A stretch of 64,000 nt of DNA from positions 62,001 through 126,000 of the forward strand of contig JAJFHD010000054.1 in NCBI GenBank assembly GCA_021775805.1, in the 5' to 3' direction. The notes beneath the pieces were generated by a model. The model was not told where the DNA came from. It did not search any database and was given only the letters and a program-made list of their open reading frames with translations. This document shows positions 1-9,705 of the stretch, piece after piece. The position numbers and the translations under genes are program-made. Within the stretch, counting starts at the first letter, position 1. Each line of letters opens with the position of its first letter. The DNA comes from Alphaproteobacteria bacterium. Its GTDB lineage: Bacteria > Pseudomonadota > Alphaproteobacteria > Rhizobiales > JAJFHC01.

Positions 1-1
1 G

Positions 2-277
2 CGTCATCTGGTCAGCCTAGGGTGGCCGCCGCAAACGCTCCTAATCACGGTTGTGCGTGACTTGGACAATGCGGGTCACGCTGTACTTACTGTTACAACA
101 GATGTCGGCGATTTTGTGCTCGACAACCAGAACCAGGACGTACTGCCCTGGAAAGCGACCCGCTACACCTATCACAAGCGCCAATCCCAGACCAACCCCA
201 ACAAGTGGGTGTCATTGCGAGACAGCGTGAAGGGTAACAGAAACATCGTCACAGGCGATCTGGAGATCACACGGTAA
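2..277 (+). CDS. Transglutaminase-like cysteine peptidase, C-terminal part (gene starts before the window)
   Basis: The reading frame is open from base 2 and ends at a TAA at 275-277, so only about 91 C-terminal residues are seen. They contain the His and Asp of a transglutaminase-type catalytic triad, in GHAVLTV and, some residues later, GDFVLDNQ. The following W-K-A-T-R-Y-x-Y and Q-S-Q-T-N-P-N-K-W-V segment is typical of the bacterial transglutaminase-like cysteine peptidase (BTLCP, PF06035) family. These are usually exported proteins of about 200 residues in alphaproteobacteria, linked in some species to processing of surface proteins. The catalytic Cys lies outside the window. Exact function unknown. 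Confidence 0.8.
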   Translation, partial: RHLVSLGWPPQTLLITVVRDLDNAGHAVLTVTTDVGDFVLDNQNQDVLPWKATRYTYHKRQSQTNPNKWVSLRDSVKGNRNIVTGDLEITR

Positions 278-368
278 TCCGTCAAAGACGGCTTTTTGAA
301 ATGAACAGAGTTTTTTGAGGTCCGATCAGTCCCCCCTCCCCCCATCCCCAATGATCGGGCCCCAATTG

Positions 369-420
369 AGAACCGGCCCTGCGTCCCCTCGGGGCCGGTT
401 CTTACCTTTTCTTTTTCTTT
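369..420 (+). terminator. Rho-independent terminator
   Basis: An 11-bp perfect inverted repeat (AGAACCGGCCC at 369-379 and GGGCCGGTTCT at 392-402) encloses a 12-base loop and is followed by a T-rich tract to 420. It lies between the peptidase end at 277 and the convergent carbonic anhydrase gene, so it can end transcription from the plus strand. Confidence 0.8.
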
Positions 421-437
421 AAGCAGATGAAGGCCGA

Positions 438-974
438 TCAGACTTCTTCAACCGGCTTGAAACCGCGTTTATATCGCCGGAAATTGCCCACATAGTGCCG
501 GGACAGGTCGGTAATAGTGTCTTCCTTGTCCGCCGGAATTTCCCGTACCACACGGCCGGGTTCTCCCATCACCAGCGAATTGTCCGGAATTGTCTTGCCT
601 TCGGGAACGAGCGAGTGCGCTCCAATGATACAGTTGCGCCCGATGACGGCACCGTTGAGGACTGTGCTGCCAATCCCGATCAGGGTATTTTCACCCACCG
701 TGCAGCCATGCAGCATAGCCATGTGACCGACCGTGCAGTTTCGCCCCACGACGAGCGGATAACCTTTATCGGTGTGCAGCACACAGCCATCCTGAATGTT
801 TGTATTCTCGCCAATATGGATGACGTCGTTGTCTCCGCGTATGGTCGCGCCAAACCACACACTCGCACCGGGATCGAGACGCACACGCCCGATCAGTGTC
901 GCCGTCGGCGCCACCCAGTAGTCGCCGCTGTCCGGCAAATCGGGGCGGACACCGTCAATTTCATACAGATTCAT
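438..974 (-). CDS. Gamma-carbonic anhydrase-like hexapeptide-repeat protein
   Basis: The 178-residue protein is a left-handed beta-helix built from hexapeptide repeats (I/V-G-x-x-x-x) across nearly its whole length, as in the YrdA/PaaY/CaiE group. Three histidines, H67 (CVLHTD), H84 and H89 (VGHMAMLHG), match the zinc ligands of gamma-class carbonic anhydrases. The product is probably a cytosolic zinc trimer that hydrates CO2, although many YrdA-like proteins have no proven activity. The gene lies 12 bases downstream of a small membrane-protein gene on the same strand. Confidence 0.88.
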   Translation of the reverse strand: MNLYEIDGVRPDLPDSGDYWVAPTATLIGRVRLDPGASVWFGATIRGDNDVIHIGENTNIQDGCVLHTDKGYPLVVGRNCTVGHMAMLHGCTVGENTLIGIGSTVLNGAVIGRNCIIGAHSLVPEGKTIPDNSLVMGEPGRVVREIPADKEDTITDLSRHYVGNFRRYKRGFKPVEEV

Positions 975-986
975 GGAAATGCCCGT

Positions 987-1313
987 TCAGGTGTAGAACG
1001 CAACGTAAAAATTGAGCAGGAACACCCCTGAAAGGAAGCTCCAGGTAACCGAGATCGCGGTACTCAGCGCCAGCCAATGTCCGGGCCGCTGCTCGACGAG
1101 ACGCCCCTTGATCGCGTTTCTCATGATCACCGCTGGCCCTGCCACGACCAGGGTCATACACCCCAGAAAGAGTTGAATCCGATTGAGTCCAAAAAGTTCG
1201 AAACTCATCGGCCGCCTGGTCAGAAGTTGATAAAGACTACCAGTCAAACCGGCGGCGACAAAGCCGGTCGCCATCGCAAATAAATACACCACTGTAATAC
1301 TCACACTTACCAC
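987..1313 (-). CDS. Small conserved membrane protein, function unknown
   Basis: This 108-residue protein begins at a GTG. It has three hydrophobic stretches (about residues 4-27, 45-65 and 82-106) separated by short charged loops containing RRPMSFELFG and the basic KGRLVEQRPGH. It is therefore an inner-membrane protein with about three helices. It precedes the carbonic anhydrase gene by 12 bases, so the two are probably co-transcribed. I do not recognise a functional family with certainty; it may belong to one of the small Rhizobiales DUF membrane families. Confidence 0.65.
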   Translation of the reverse strand: MVSVSITVVYLFAMATGFVAAGLTGSLYQLLTRRPMSFELFGLNRIQLFLGCMTLVVAGPAVIMRNAIKGRLVEQRPGHWLALSTAISVTWSFLSGVFLLNFYVAFYT

Positions 1314-1798
1314 GCCCCAACGAGTGCCCCTCGATCGTCTCCACTACGGCACGACCACCGGATTCATTCATGGTCCAGAGCAAGGGCCATACCAACCGGT
1401 ATTCGTGAGATTTTGAAACACCCCTGCGCCAACGGAGCCATGATAACACTTTATTAACGACTTTGGAGCCGAAATTCGTGCGGAATACTCGTTAATCCGG
1501 GGCAAATACCGAGATTTGTGTATCGTATTGAAACAGACGCAACCACAACCCGGTCTGGACAGGTTTGAAACCGCCGGCAATTTCCATGTTCCGCATCAAG
1601 CGAGCGCCAAAAGCCGATGTGGATTGTTGCGCTCTGAGAAAAAGGAGAAACCAAGGGCTGCTTTTTCCACCGATTGAACGGTGGCACATGCAACGCATGC
1701 GCGCCCATTTCGCCGCATGCCCTGTTACGAGGCTTTCTGATACCGTATTGTCCTGACAAGTTGTTTGGCAAGATGATCTGTTGGTCCAGGAGGCACCG
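1314..1798. other. Intergenic region, no gene recognised
   Basis: This 485-base divergent region separates the membrane-protein gene from the HtrA-like gene. The open frames in it have no family resemblance and run on both strands. An AGGAGG at 1788-1793 is the ribosome-binding site of the next gene. I see no clear terminator, repeat or RNA gene. Confidence 0.5.
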
Positions 1799-3505
1799 AT
1801 GAATTGCCGAATCCTGAAGTTTGCGTGTGTGATCGCCATTGCTGTATTTGCGGTGGTTCTTGTGCCCGCCCAGGCACAGGGCCCGATACAATCTGTCCAA
1901 TCCGACCAGGCCGAGATTTCTTTCTGGGACAGTGTCCGGGACAGCACAGACCCCGACGAACTTGAAGCCTATCTGACGGCTTACCCAAACGGTAAATTTG
2001 CACCGCTGGCAAAAATCAGACTGAACAAGCTGAACTCTCCGCCGTCAGGAGCGCCGGCCAGTGGGCCAGGCGCCGATGCTGCACCAGTTGCTTCACCCTC
2101 CACAATCGCCTCATCCGGGCCGTCAAGCGTCCTCGACGTCATTGATAAAATCAAGCCATCGCTGGTTTCCGTCACGGCGTCAGGGGCGTTAGGTGCATTG
2201 AAACCACCATCCTTGCCCCAAAGCTCTCCATTCACGGAGTTCTTTGACGAGTTCTTCAAACAAAACAGGAATGAGAAAGAACCCGCTGTACTACGCGGCA
2301 CTGGACTTGTGTATGACGAAAGTGGCCTGATCGTCACGACGGATGAGCTGTTGGAATTCGCGGCAACCATCACCGTGTCGCTTCAGGACGGCACCACACT
2401 CGATGCGACTATTGTCGGCAGGGATGCCGCAACCAACTTGGCCCTGCTCAAGGTGGATTCAAAACAGAAGCTGACGCCTGCAATATTTGGCAAGTCGGAT
2501 GCACTTAAGCTCGGTCAACGCATCGTCGCCCTCGGACTGCCTTCCCAACTGAACCCAATTGCAACACCAGCGTTTGTCACCCGTCTAAGGGCGGACATCA
2601 AGGCCGGCCCCTACGACGCCTTCATCCAATCTGACGCGACCTTTGAAGCAGGCATGAGCGGTGGCGCAATGGCGAACCTCGCTGGCGAAGTTGTCGGCAT
2701 TCTCTCGCCAAAAATAGTGAACAAGCAGAACCTGACTTTCGCGGTTCCCTCCGAGCAGATGCAACCGGTTATCGAGCAGATTCGAGAGTTTGGCGAGGCG
2801 CGGCGTGGTTGGCTGGGCGTTAAAATTCAGGCTGTAACCCAGGAAATTGCTGACAGCCTGAAGCTCGGAAAACCCAGGGGTGCTCTGGTCGCGTCGGTTG
2901 TGGCCGACAGTCCCGCGGCCAAGGCGGGTCTCATGAACGGCGATGTCATCGTGATTTTCGCCGGCAAAAAAGTCGACGTGATGCGGGAACTCCCACGCAT
3001 CGTCGCCTTTACGCCACCGGGAGAACCAGTCGAGATCGAAGTGCTACGGGACGCAAAGGCGACGCGTTTGATCGTGACTTTGGGATTGCTTGAAAAGGTT
3101 GCCGTGAAATCGGAACCGGATGGTTCTGCTTCTGCGGAAGACAGCCTCAAAACCGCCGACCTCCTCGGTCTCACAGTAGAATCAGCTGGGGGGCGTTTGG
3201 TTGTAAAAGACGTTCAACCGAATTCCGACGCGGTCAAAAAGAACATCAGGACTGGTGAAATCATTGAAGAAATCGCTCAGGAGGCCGTCAAAACGCCAAG
3301 CCAGGCCCTGGCTGCAATTAGGCGGCTGGCCGAAGCGGGCAACAAAAACGCGCTTCTGATGGTCTCCAACCAAGATGGATACAAGAGATTCATTGCATTG
3401 CCTTTGGCCGATTCTGAATCCAAGGCAAATGCCACAGGAGGTGAACCTTCTCCAGCGGACAGCGATCTTGGAGAAATCAAAGAAGATCTGTCGACGTTCG
3501 ATTGA
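1799..3505 (+). CDS. Secreted HtrA/DegP-like protein with degenerate catalytic triad and two PDZ domains
   Basis: The start is ATG 1799, five bases after AGGAGG; a TTG further upstream is less likely. The 568-residue protein has a signal peptide (about 1-27). A short helix-forming repeat follows (about 38-75; FW-x-S, then AYLTAYPNG-K-F). Next come a linker rich in Ala, Pro and Ser, a trypsin-like domain (about 105-330) and two PDZ domains (about 335-430 and 460-545). The fold and the Ser motif (GMSGGA, S287) are kept. However, the position of the catalytic His is Glu (VTTDELLEF, E183) and that of the catalytic Asp is Asn (ATNLALLKV, N213). I infer a periplasmic pseudoprotease that binds peptides or chaperones rather than cleaving. 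A large secreted protein is encoded 140 bases downstream. Confidence 0.85.
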   Translation: MNCRILKFACVIAIAVFAVVLVPAQAQGPIQSVQSDQAEISFWDSVRDSTDPDELEAYLTAYPNGKFAPLAKIRLNKLNSPPSGAPASGPGADAAPVASPSTIASSGPSSVLDVIDKIKPSLVSVTASGALGALKPPSLPQSSPFTEFFDEFFKQNRNEKEPAVLRGTGLVYDESGLIVTTDELLEFAATITVSLQDGTTLDATIVGRDAATNLALLKVDSKQKLTPAIFGKSDALKLGQRIVALGLPSQLNPIATPAFVTRLRADIKAGPYDAFIQSDATFEAGMSGGAMANLAGEVVGILSPKIVNKQNLTFAVPSEQMQPVIEQIREFGEARRGWLGVKIQAVTQEIADSLKLGKPRGALVASVVADSPAAKAGLMNGDVIVIFAGKKVDVMRELPRIVAFTPPGEPVEIEVLRDAKATRLIVTLGLLEKVAVKSEPDGSASAEDSLKTADLLGLTVESAGGRLVVKDVQPNSDAVKKNIRTGEIIEEIAQEAVKTPSQALAAIRRLAEAGNKNALLMVSNQDGYKRFIALPLADSESKANATGGEPSPADSDLGEIKEDLSTFD

Positions 3506-3645
3506 TGTCGTCCTCAGGTTCCAGTCGACCGTGTCACCAACAGACACGGCATGAATTCAACCAACCTCCTAATCGAGGACGAACGCAAAAAGGTACTTGA
3601 AACCAACGCAGTGCGGGCAGCGAATTCAAATGGGGGATCTTTGCA

Positions 3646-6600
3646 ATGCAACCCAAACGGACAGCCATCGCCAGCCTGCTTGTCTGCCTTCTGCTTACCG
3701 CCCTGCCAAACCACGCATCGGCGGACAATCTCTCCGATCTTCGCGAATACGACGGCCAGATCGCCGCATTCAGTACTGAGATCGGCAACCAGCACAAGAA
3801 TGTCGCGGATATGCAGCGCCACCTCGACATTTACGCCAGAGGTGGCCCAGCACCCGATCCCAAACTTCTGCGGGCAATGGGTCTTGCCGGCGTTGGCGTT
3901 GTTGGGCCGGGCAAGAGTAAACCCAAGGTGGTTCAGGATTTCATCAACTTTTTCGAAAGCAAGGCCAATCCACAGAACTGGACCGGCGTGGCAAAGAAGT
4001 TAAATGAAATTGTCGGAGAAAAGAAACGGCTGACGGCCAAACGCAAGAAGGAACTGGGTCTGCTGCCGCATCAGTACCTTCCAGATGCGGACAGGCAGGC
4101 GATCAAGACGGCGGCGATCGGGTATGCCGACTACACGGTTGAAAAGCTGCGCTCCGAGCAAATCATCGCGCGCATGTCCGCGCGGATACGCGATATCAGG
4201 AAGAAACGGCAGGAAGCCTATAACAAACTGACGGCGGCGGAGAAGAAGGTCTACGAAAATCGGCGGGCGGCAGCCGCCGCGGCTGCGCCAACGCCGCCGC
4301 CAGTGCCCCCGGCAGGCGGCAGCACACCAGCGTCCCCGACAACCACACCATCGCCACCAGCGCCCGCCCCCCCGGCGCCAAAGAACGACAGGGCGCTGAT
4401 CGCCCGGCTTGACCGGGCATTCGCAAAACTATCCACCGCAGAGAACCAACTTGGCAGCATAGCCGATAAGGGAAAGGCCAGATGCGAGCGAATTGCCGAC
4501 GCCATCAAACCAGGAGGGCCCAATTCGATCGCTGGCCGGTCAAAGGCATTTGAGGCTTCGGTCGATGCTGTAATTGCCGGCATGCGGCAGGATCCGTCGA
4601 AAGACCAGGCTGAATTCACCAACGCTTCCAACCTCGTCGACGCACTCGAGAAAGTCGTCGACAAGGCTGTGGATTCCGCGGCACGGGTATGCGCCAACTC
4701 GCTGGCCGCCGCGCCTGATCAGAAGGCAAGTCTCGAAGGAACGCTGAAGACCCGCAACCTTGGGGTGCTTGCCGACAGGATTGCCCACCAGGCCCGGCAG
4801 GCCAACGACACATTGTTTAAACGGTTCAGCAGTCCAAAAGCACTGCCGGACAAGGCAGCGGTCGATGCCGACCTCAAGACCAGGGCCAACGACTACGTGA
4901 ATTTTTGCAGCCAGTTCAGGAAGCCTGTCCCGACAGCAGCTGACTATGATTATCTGACCCGCCCCCTCTTGAACGAGATCGCAGCTGCAATCTCACAAGC
5001 GGAAACGGGCAAGCTGACACCGCATCTCACTGCAGCCTACAAGGATCTTCACAGCGAACATCTGGCGCGTCTGGCGGCAATTGGCAGACGCGTTTCCGGC
5101 AAGCCCTGCCGCGACAACCGCGATAAGGCCGAAGGTCAGTGTTTCGCCAGGAGTGCCATCTACCTCCGCATCGGTAAAGCGAGCGCTGTAGTGGACGAGA
5201 TTATCACCCAGCTTGTCGCTCACCGGACTGCCCAGGCAAACCGGGTCAAGGCACTGGGTCAACGGATCGAGTCCCTGAGCAACCAACAGGATCGGACAGC
5301 GGAAAAGGCCCGAAACTGCCACAAGGTGGCGGAAGCCAAGAAGCCGAAAATCGACCCCAAACTCGTCGCCGAAGCAGACAGACTTGCTGATCCATCGACA
5401 TCGGCCTGCAAGGCCGGAGACTTGCGCGCCCAGGCAACGCAACTGCGCGATGCCAGATTTTCAGGGGTTCCGGGAGTCGGCGGCAAAATTGCGGAGCTTG
5501 AGCGGCGCGCCGGTATCATAGATGCCGCAAAGGCCGACTATGATCGTGCCAAGGCTGCTTATCTTAAAGGCGACACGGCAAGTACGTTGTCCGATCTCGA
5601 CACGGCAAAGGGACGAATTGATTCTCTGGGCGCGAAGCCCGACTGCACAAGCGTTCTGACTAAAATTGCCAAAGGCCGCGCCAAGACGGAGCGGTTTGTC
5701 AATGTGGTGCGCATCGCCGAGGAAACCCTGCGCCGATGTAAGCCTGGCCGCCTGCAATCCAATCTGCAGGCAATACGCGATTCAAACGCCAAGTCGAAGT
5801 CCCCTCATCCGGTTCTGGTCGGGTTGGCCGACCGCATGACAGTTCAAACCTCTGTTCTTGCCCGCTGGAAGAAGGCCGAGGCTGAATACGCCGCCGGAAG
5901 ACTCAGTTCCGCCCGCAAGATACTTCAGCGCATCAAAGCTGCGTCAAGCTCCATGCCGGCGGGCGATTGCGCCGGATTGCGCCGAAAGGTCGACAGTGGC
6001 CTCGGCCGCATTGCCGCTCGAACGTCGGCACGCGACCGTGCCGACAAGGTAATAAAGTCATGCGACACCGGCGGCATCAAACGCTTCAACTACGAAATCC
6101 CGGGAGACGATGGAACATTTGCCAGCGACCTGCGAGCGCTCCTGTCGGAAGGGCTCAAAGTCTGCGTTCGAAAGGAAAAGGAACGCAAGGTTGCCGACCG
6201 CAAAACGACTTGCCTAAAACAAAATGGGAAAGGTTATTATCCGGGGCCCGTGGCGGCTGACGGCACCTACTACTGCCTGCCGACCAAGGCAACTGCCAAT
6301 GCATGGTGCAATGCCAACAACAAGGGCAAGGGCTGGAAGGCCGGCAAGATCGGTGCACGCGGCGGCTACAACTGCAACAAATCTGCCAAACAGCAAAAGG
6401 CCGAAAACAACGCCAATTGCCGCCGCCAGTACGGACGCGGTTACTATGCTGGCAAGGCCAACAAAAAGGGCGTGTACTATTGCCGTCCCACCAGGAAGAC
6501 CGCTCATGCCTGGTGCCGGAAAAGAAATGGCCGGGGAGCCTATGCCGGCAAGGTCCGCCGCAACGGATCGTTCAACTGCTATCGAAAAAACCAGGCAGGG

Positions 6601-6852
6601 ACGCCGAAGAAAAAGGCGCGGCGCACACCGCCGCGAAGCCACACCAAGCACGATTCCGCTGCCGCGGCAGCCATCATGCAGGGAATCATCGGCACGATCA
6701 ATAATCTCAACCAGCCGAGAGACCGATACCGGCCGAAACAACGCAAACGGACACCAACATACACGCCACCGCGCACTCGTACGCCGCCGCGCCGGACGGG
6801 CCGCAAGGACCATTGCAAGCGTTTGTCGATTGCGGTCAGTCCCTGTTACTGA
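3646..6852 (+). CDS. Large secreted protein with helical body and C-terminal Cys-rich tandem repeats, function unknown
   Basis: The start is ATG 3646 with a GGGGA upstream. The 1,068-residue protein opens with a signal peptide (about 1-26, ending HASA). A Lys/Arg/Ala-rich helical region follows, interrupted by a Pro/Ala/Thr linker near residues 207-245. A long alpha-helical middle part contains scattered cysteines. Two ~55-residue repeats (about 856-910 and 925-978) share the pattern C-x4-x-G-(K/R)-G-Y-Y, then Y-Y-C-x-P-T, T-A-x-A-W-C, A-G-K and N-C. The tail is Pro/Arg/Lys-rich. The overall charge is strongly basic. It follows the pseudoprotease gene in the same direction and could be its partner. 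I recognise no known family. Confidence 0.75.
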   Translation: MQPKRTAIASLLVCLLLTALPNHASADNLSDLREYDGQIAAFSTEIGNQHKNVADMQRHLDIYARGGPAPDPKLLRAMGLAGVGVVGPGKSKPKVVQDFINFFESKANPQNWTGVAKKLNEIVGEKKRLTAKRKKELGLLPHQYLPDADRQAIKTAAIGYADYTVEKLRSEQIIARMSARIRDIRKKRQEAYNKLTAAEKKVYENRRAAAAAAAPTPPPVPPAGGSTPASPTTTPSPPAPAPPAPKNDRALIARLDRAFAKLSTAENQLGSIADKGKARCERIADAIKPGGPNSIAGRSKAFEASVDAVIAGMRQDPSKDQAEFTNASNLVDALEKVVDKAVDSAARVCANSLAAAPDQKASLEGTLKTRNLGVLADRIAHQARQANDTLFKRFSSPKALPDKAAVDADLKTRANDYVNFCSQFRKPVPTAADYDYLTRPLLNEIAAAISQAETGKLTPHLTAAYKDLHSEHLARLAAIGRRVSGKPCRDNRDKAEGQCFARSAIYLRIGKASAVVDEIITQLVAHRTAQANRVKALGQRIESLSNQQDRTAEKARNCHKVAEAKKPKIDPKLVAEADRLADPSTSACKAGDLRAQATQLRDARFSGVPGVGGKIAELERRAGIIDAAKADYDRAKAAYLKGDTASTLSDLDTAKGRIDSLGAKPDCTSVLTKIAKGRAKTERFVNVVRIAEETLRRCKPGRLQSNLQAIRDSNAKSKSPHPVLVGLADRMTVQTSVLARWKKAEAEYAAGRLSSARKILQRIKAASSSMPAGDCAGLRRKVDSGLGRIAARTSARDRADKVIKSCDTGGIKRFNYEIPGDDGTFASDLRALLSEGLKVCVRKEKERKVADRKTTCLKQNGKGYYPGPVAADGTYYCLPTKATANAWCNANNKGKGWKAGKIGARGGYNCNKSAKQQKAENNANCRRQYGRGYYAGKANKKGVYYCRPTRKTAHAWCRKRNGRGAYAGKVRRNGSFNCYRKNQAGTPKKKARRTPPRSHTKHDSAAAAAIMQGIIGTINNLNQPRDRYRPKQRKRTPTYTPPRTRTPPRRTGRKDHCKRLSIAVSPCY

Positions 6853-6909
6853 CCGGGGTTCACTTGAAACATCGCAAGAGGGGGCAGGACGGCGCTTCGA
6901 ATGGCAAAC

Positions 6910-7125
6910 TCAGACGTCGGGTAGATCGAAATCCAGAATCGCCATGGTGAAGGAGTATGACAGGTCATCGTCCTCGTCGTCACGGTACAGCGTGCCGACA
7001 AACTCATCGCCGATATAGACCTCTGCGGAGTCGTCCTTCTGCGGGCGCTGGCGGACTTCGATGATATCGAGCCGGAACATGGTTCTGAGATATGATTCCA
7101 GCCTCAAGATTTCTTTGCGTTCCAC
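6910..7125 (-). CDS. DUF3126 family protein
   Basis: The 71-residue protein has the layout of the alphaproteobacterial DUF3126 family. An N-terminal helix (LRLESYLRTMF) leads to a strand with RPQKDDSAEVYIGDEFVG and then an acidic DDEDDD turn, and the protein ends near MAILDFDL. Function is unknown. It lies directly downstream of cysE on the same strand (113-base gap), the arrangement usual in Hyphomicrobiales, which suggests co-expression. Confidence 0.85.
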   Translation of the reverse strand: MERKEILRLESYLRTMFRLDIIEVRQRPQKDDSAEVYIGDEFVGTLYRDDEDDDLSYSFTMAILDFDLPDV

Positions 7126-7238
7126 CGTGCCACTCCTTCATTCACCGGCGTAAAGGGTGGGCACTTGTAACGCCACCGGGCGATCTCATCAACCGTCCGG
7201 TGGAGTCCATTTTCACTTTCCAACCGGTTTTCCGGATA

Positions 7239-8084
7239 TCAGGCTTCGGATTCCCCGGTTTCTTCAAGATCGACCATATGATCCATTTTGCGCGCCGGCT
7301 GGTCGCACCCTGCAAATCCGACGATTCTCGCCGGCACTCCGGCGACCGTCCGGTTGGACGGTACATCGTGAAGCACGACACTGCCCGATGCGATTCGCGA
7401 GCACTCGCCGATTTCCAGGTTGCCCAGGATCTTGGCGCCGGCTCCGATCAGCACGCCACGGCGAATTTTCGGGTGCCTGTCACCCGATTCCTTTCCGGTA
7501 CCGCCCAGGGTCACGTCCTGCAGGATGGACACATCGTCCTCCACCACCGCAGTCGCCCCGATTACGAGGCCGGTGGCATGGTCGACCATGATCCCCCGCC
7601 CGATCTTGGACGCGGGGCTGATATCGGTCTGAAACACCTGTGACGAACGGCTTTGCAGATAAAGTGCGAAATCCCGCCGGCCCATATGCCAAAGCGCATG
7701 AGCCATCCGATGGGTCTGTATGGCGTGAAACCCTTTAAAATAGAGAAACGGCTCGACATAGCGGTCACAGGCCGGATCCCGGTCAAACACCGCCACAATG
7801 TCCGCCCGCGCGGCCGCGCCGATTTCCGGATCTGCCACCAGGGCATCTTCAAACGCCTGACGCACCAGATCGGCATGAAGATCCAGGTGATCAAGGCGTT
7901 GAGCCAAACGATGGGAAAGCGCATCCTCAAACCGGTTGTGGTTCAGGATCGTTGCAAAGATAAAACTCGCCATCGACGGTTCGCGGGAGGCGACGTCTTC
8001 GGCTTCCGTTCTGATCCGGGCCCATACCGGGTCCAGCGTGTCGACGGCGGCACCGCGTCTTACATCTAAGGATTGAGAGGACAT
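7239..8084 (-). CDS. cysE: Serine O-acetyltransferase
   Basis: CysE transfers acetyl from acetyl-CoA to L-serine, the committed step of cysteine synthesis. The 281-residue protein has the family's N-terminal helical domain (to about residue 150, with FKGFHAIQTHRMAHALW) and a left-handed beta-helix. The helix carries the catalytic DHATG His and the ILQDVTLGGTGK and HPKI motifs. The C-terminal tail after the last coil is long enough to carry the cysteine-inhibition and synthase-binding end, although it does not finish in the classical Ile. The ATG at 8084 is preceded by a GAGGAGA. Confidence 0.93.
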   Translation of the reverse strand: MSSQSLDVRRGAAVDTLDPVWARIRTEAEDVASREPSMASFIFATILNHNRFEDALSHRLAQRLDHLDLHADLVRQAFEDALVADPEIGAAARADIVAVFDRDPACDRYVEPFLYFKGFHAIQTHRMAHALWHMGRRDFALYLQSRSSQVFQTDISPASKIGRGIMVDHATGLVIGATAVVEDDVSILQDVTLGGTGKESGDRHPKIRRGVLIGAGAKILGNLEIGECSRIASGSVVLHDVPSNRTVAGVPARIVGFAGCDQPARKMDHMVDLEETGESEA

Positions 8085-8447
8085 TTTCTGCGTCTCCTCG
8101 AGCTATCGCTCGTACGGGGTTTTGTGTCTGGCACTACCTAAACAGCCAATTCCAATCGCGTCAAATGACGCCCACCGGACAGGCCACGGCAGAAGCCCAC
8201 CATTGCTGCCATTCTATATGGGCCATCTTTCCCATGATCCAACAAATCGTGATCAATATTACAGCCCTGTTAATCACCAGCCACTTGACTCAAATTGTCA
8301 CAAACAAACAACAAACGCCTGAAAGGACTCACATAACCACAACCACGGCGGCGGTAACGCCTGGTTCGCATTGAGAATTCCGATCAACGGTTTTGCATTC
8401 CAATCCGCACCGTCCTATAGACGTGGAACATCAGATCAGGCTCCGAA
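8085..8447. other. Divergent intergenic region, no gene recognised
   Basis: These 363 bases lie between the divergent cysE and MFS genes and must hold both promoters. The open frames present are Thr/His-rich with no family match. I see no strong -35/-10 pair or hairpin. Confidence 0.45.
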
Positions 8448-9668
8448 ATGACATCCACCACACAACAATCCCATTCCAAGCCGGCGGTGCCGATCCTGAT
8501 CCCGGCCGTGCTCATTGCCGCCACGTCGGCAAGCATCCTGTCGACCGACCTCTACACCCCGTCCCTGCCGCATCTGCAGGAGATATTCAACACCAGCGCC
8601 GACCGTGTGCAGCTCACCATGAGCCTCAACCTTGCCGGTTTCGCCCTGGCCCAGCTGTTTTACGGACCGCTCTCCGACCGGGTCGGGCGTCGCCCGGTCC
8701 TGCTGGCCGGTATGGTCGGCTTCTTTCTGGCCAGCATTGGCTGCGCGTTGGCCACATCTGTCGAAGTCCTGATTGTTGCACGGGCCTTTCAGGGCATGAC
8801 AGCGTGTGCAGAAGCCGTTGTCGGGTACGCCGTCATACGGGAACTCTACAATGAGGCCGGAGCGGTCAAGGTGCTTGGCGCCTACGGCATGGCGATCGCG
8901 CTGGCGCCAGCCGTCGGGCCGGTGCTGGGCGGCTACATGCATGTGTGGTTCGGATGGCGGTCCAATTTCATTCTGGTGGTCGGGCTGATCGTCGTGGTCA
9001 TGACGTTGATCTGGCGTTTTCTGCCGGAAACGCTCGAAAAACCGAATCCGGACGCCATTCGCCCGAGCCGATTGATCTCCGGCTACCTTGGCCTCTTGAG
9101 GGATGGCCCTTTCATGACCTATGTGCTTATTTCAGGCATCGTCCTGGGCGGATTGTTTGCGCTGATCACCGCGTTCCCTTTTGTGTTCATCGAACGCATG
9201 AATGTTCCCACCGAGCAATATGGCTACTACAGCGCCGCCATCGTCGTGGCCTACTTTGTGGGCTCTCTGGCCGTCAACCGAGCGGCGGGGCATTTCACCA
9301 GTGACCAGCTATTGGGGGCCGGTCTCCTCTTGTGCATGCTGGGTGGTCTATCGCTCGCGGCCCTGGTCATCGCCGGACTGGAAACACCGATGCGGATCAC
9401 TGCAACCCAGCTCCTGTTCGGTGTCGGCCTGGGCCTTATCATGGCCACCGCACCGGTACGCGCCTTCGACGTCTGCCGTGCAGGTCATGGCTATGCGGCC
9501 GCCATGCTGGGTGCCGTGGAAATGAGCTGCGGTGCCCTGGGCGCCCTGCTTGTGGGCGTACTCCACGACGGCACCGCCATGCCGGTCACCGTAGCGCTTG
9601 CCGGATCGGGCCTGGTTGCCGCCGCCCTGTTTTTCGCCAAACGCCCCTGGCGGTTCAGACCGGCATGA
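8448..9668 (+). CDS. Bcr/CflA-type MFS drug efflux transporter
   Basis: The 406-residue protein has about twelve transmembrane helices. The early segment STDLYTPSLPHLQEIF is typical of the Bcr/CflA (DHA1) subfamily. The MFS motif A is seen as GPLSDRVGRRPVL in loop 2-3, and motif C-like GPVLGG in helix 5. This subfamily exports drugs such as bicyclomycin, chloramphenicol or sulfonamides, or dipeptides and cysteine, in exchange for protons; the substrate here is unknown. The gene stands alone, divergent from cysE. If it exports cysteine, as E. coli Bcr can, the pairing would make sense, but this is inference. Confidence 0.88.
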   Translation: MTSTTQQSHSKPAVPILIPAVLIAATSASILSTDLYTPSLPHLQEIFNTSADRVQLTMSLNLAGFALAQLFYGPLSDRVGRRPVLLAGMVGFFLASIGCALATSVEVLIVARAFQGMTACAEAVVGYAVIRELYNEAGAVKVLGAYGMAIALAPAVGPVLGGYMHVWFGWRSNFILVVGLIVVVMTLIWRFLPETLEKPNPDAIRPSRLISGYLGLLRDGPFMTYVLISGIVLGGLFALITAFPFVFIERMNVPTEQYGYYSAAIVVAYFVGSLAVNRAAGHFTSDQLLGAGLLLCMLGGLSLAALVIAGLETPMRITATQLLFGVGLGLIMATAPVRAFDVCRAGHGYAAAMLGAVEMSCGALGALLVGVLHDGTAMPVTVALAGSGLVAAALFFAKRPWRFRPA

Positions 9669-9705
9669 CGCCGTCGGTTTGATCGCAGCACGCCCGAGCG
9701 TGTGA

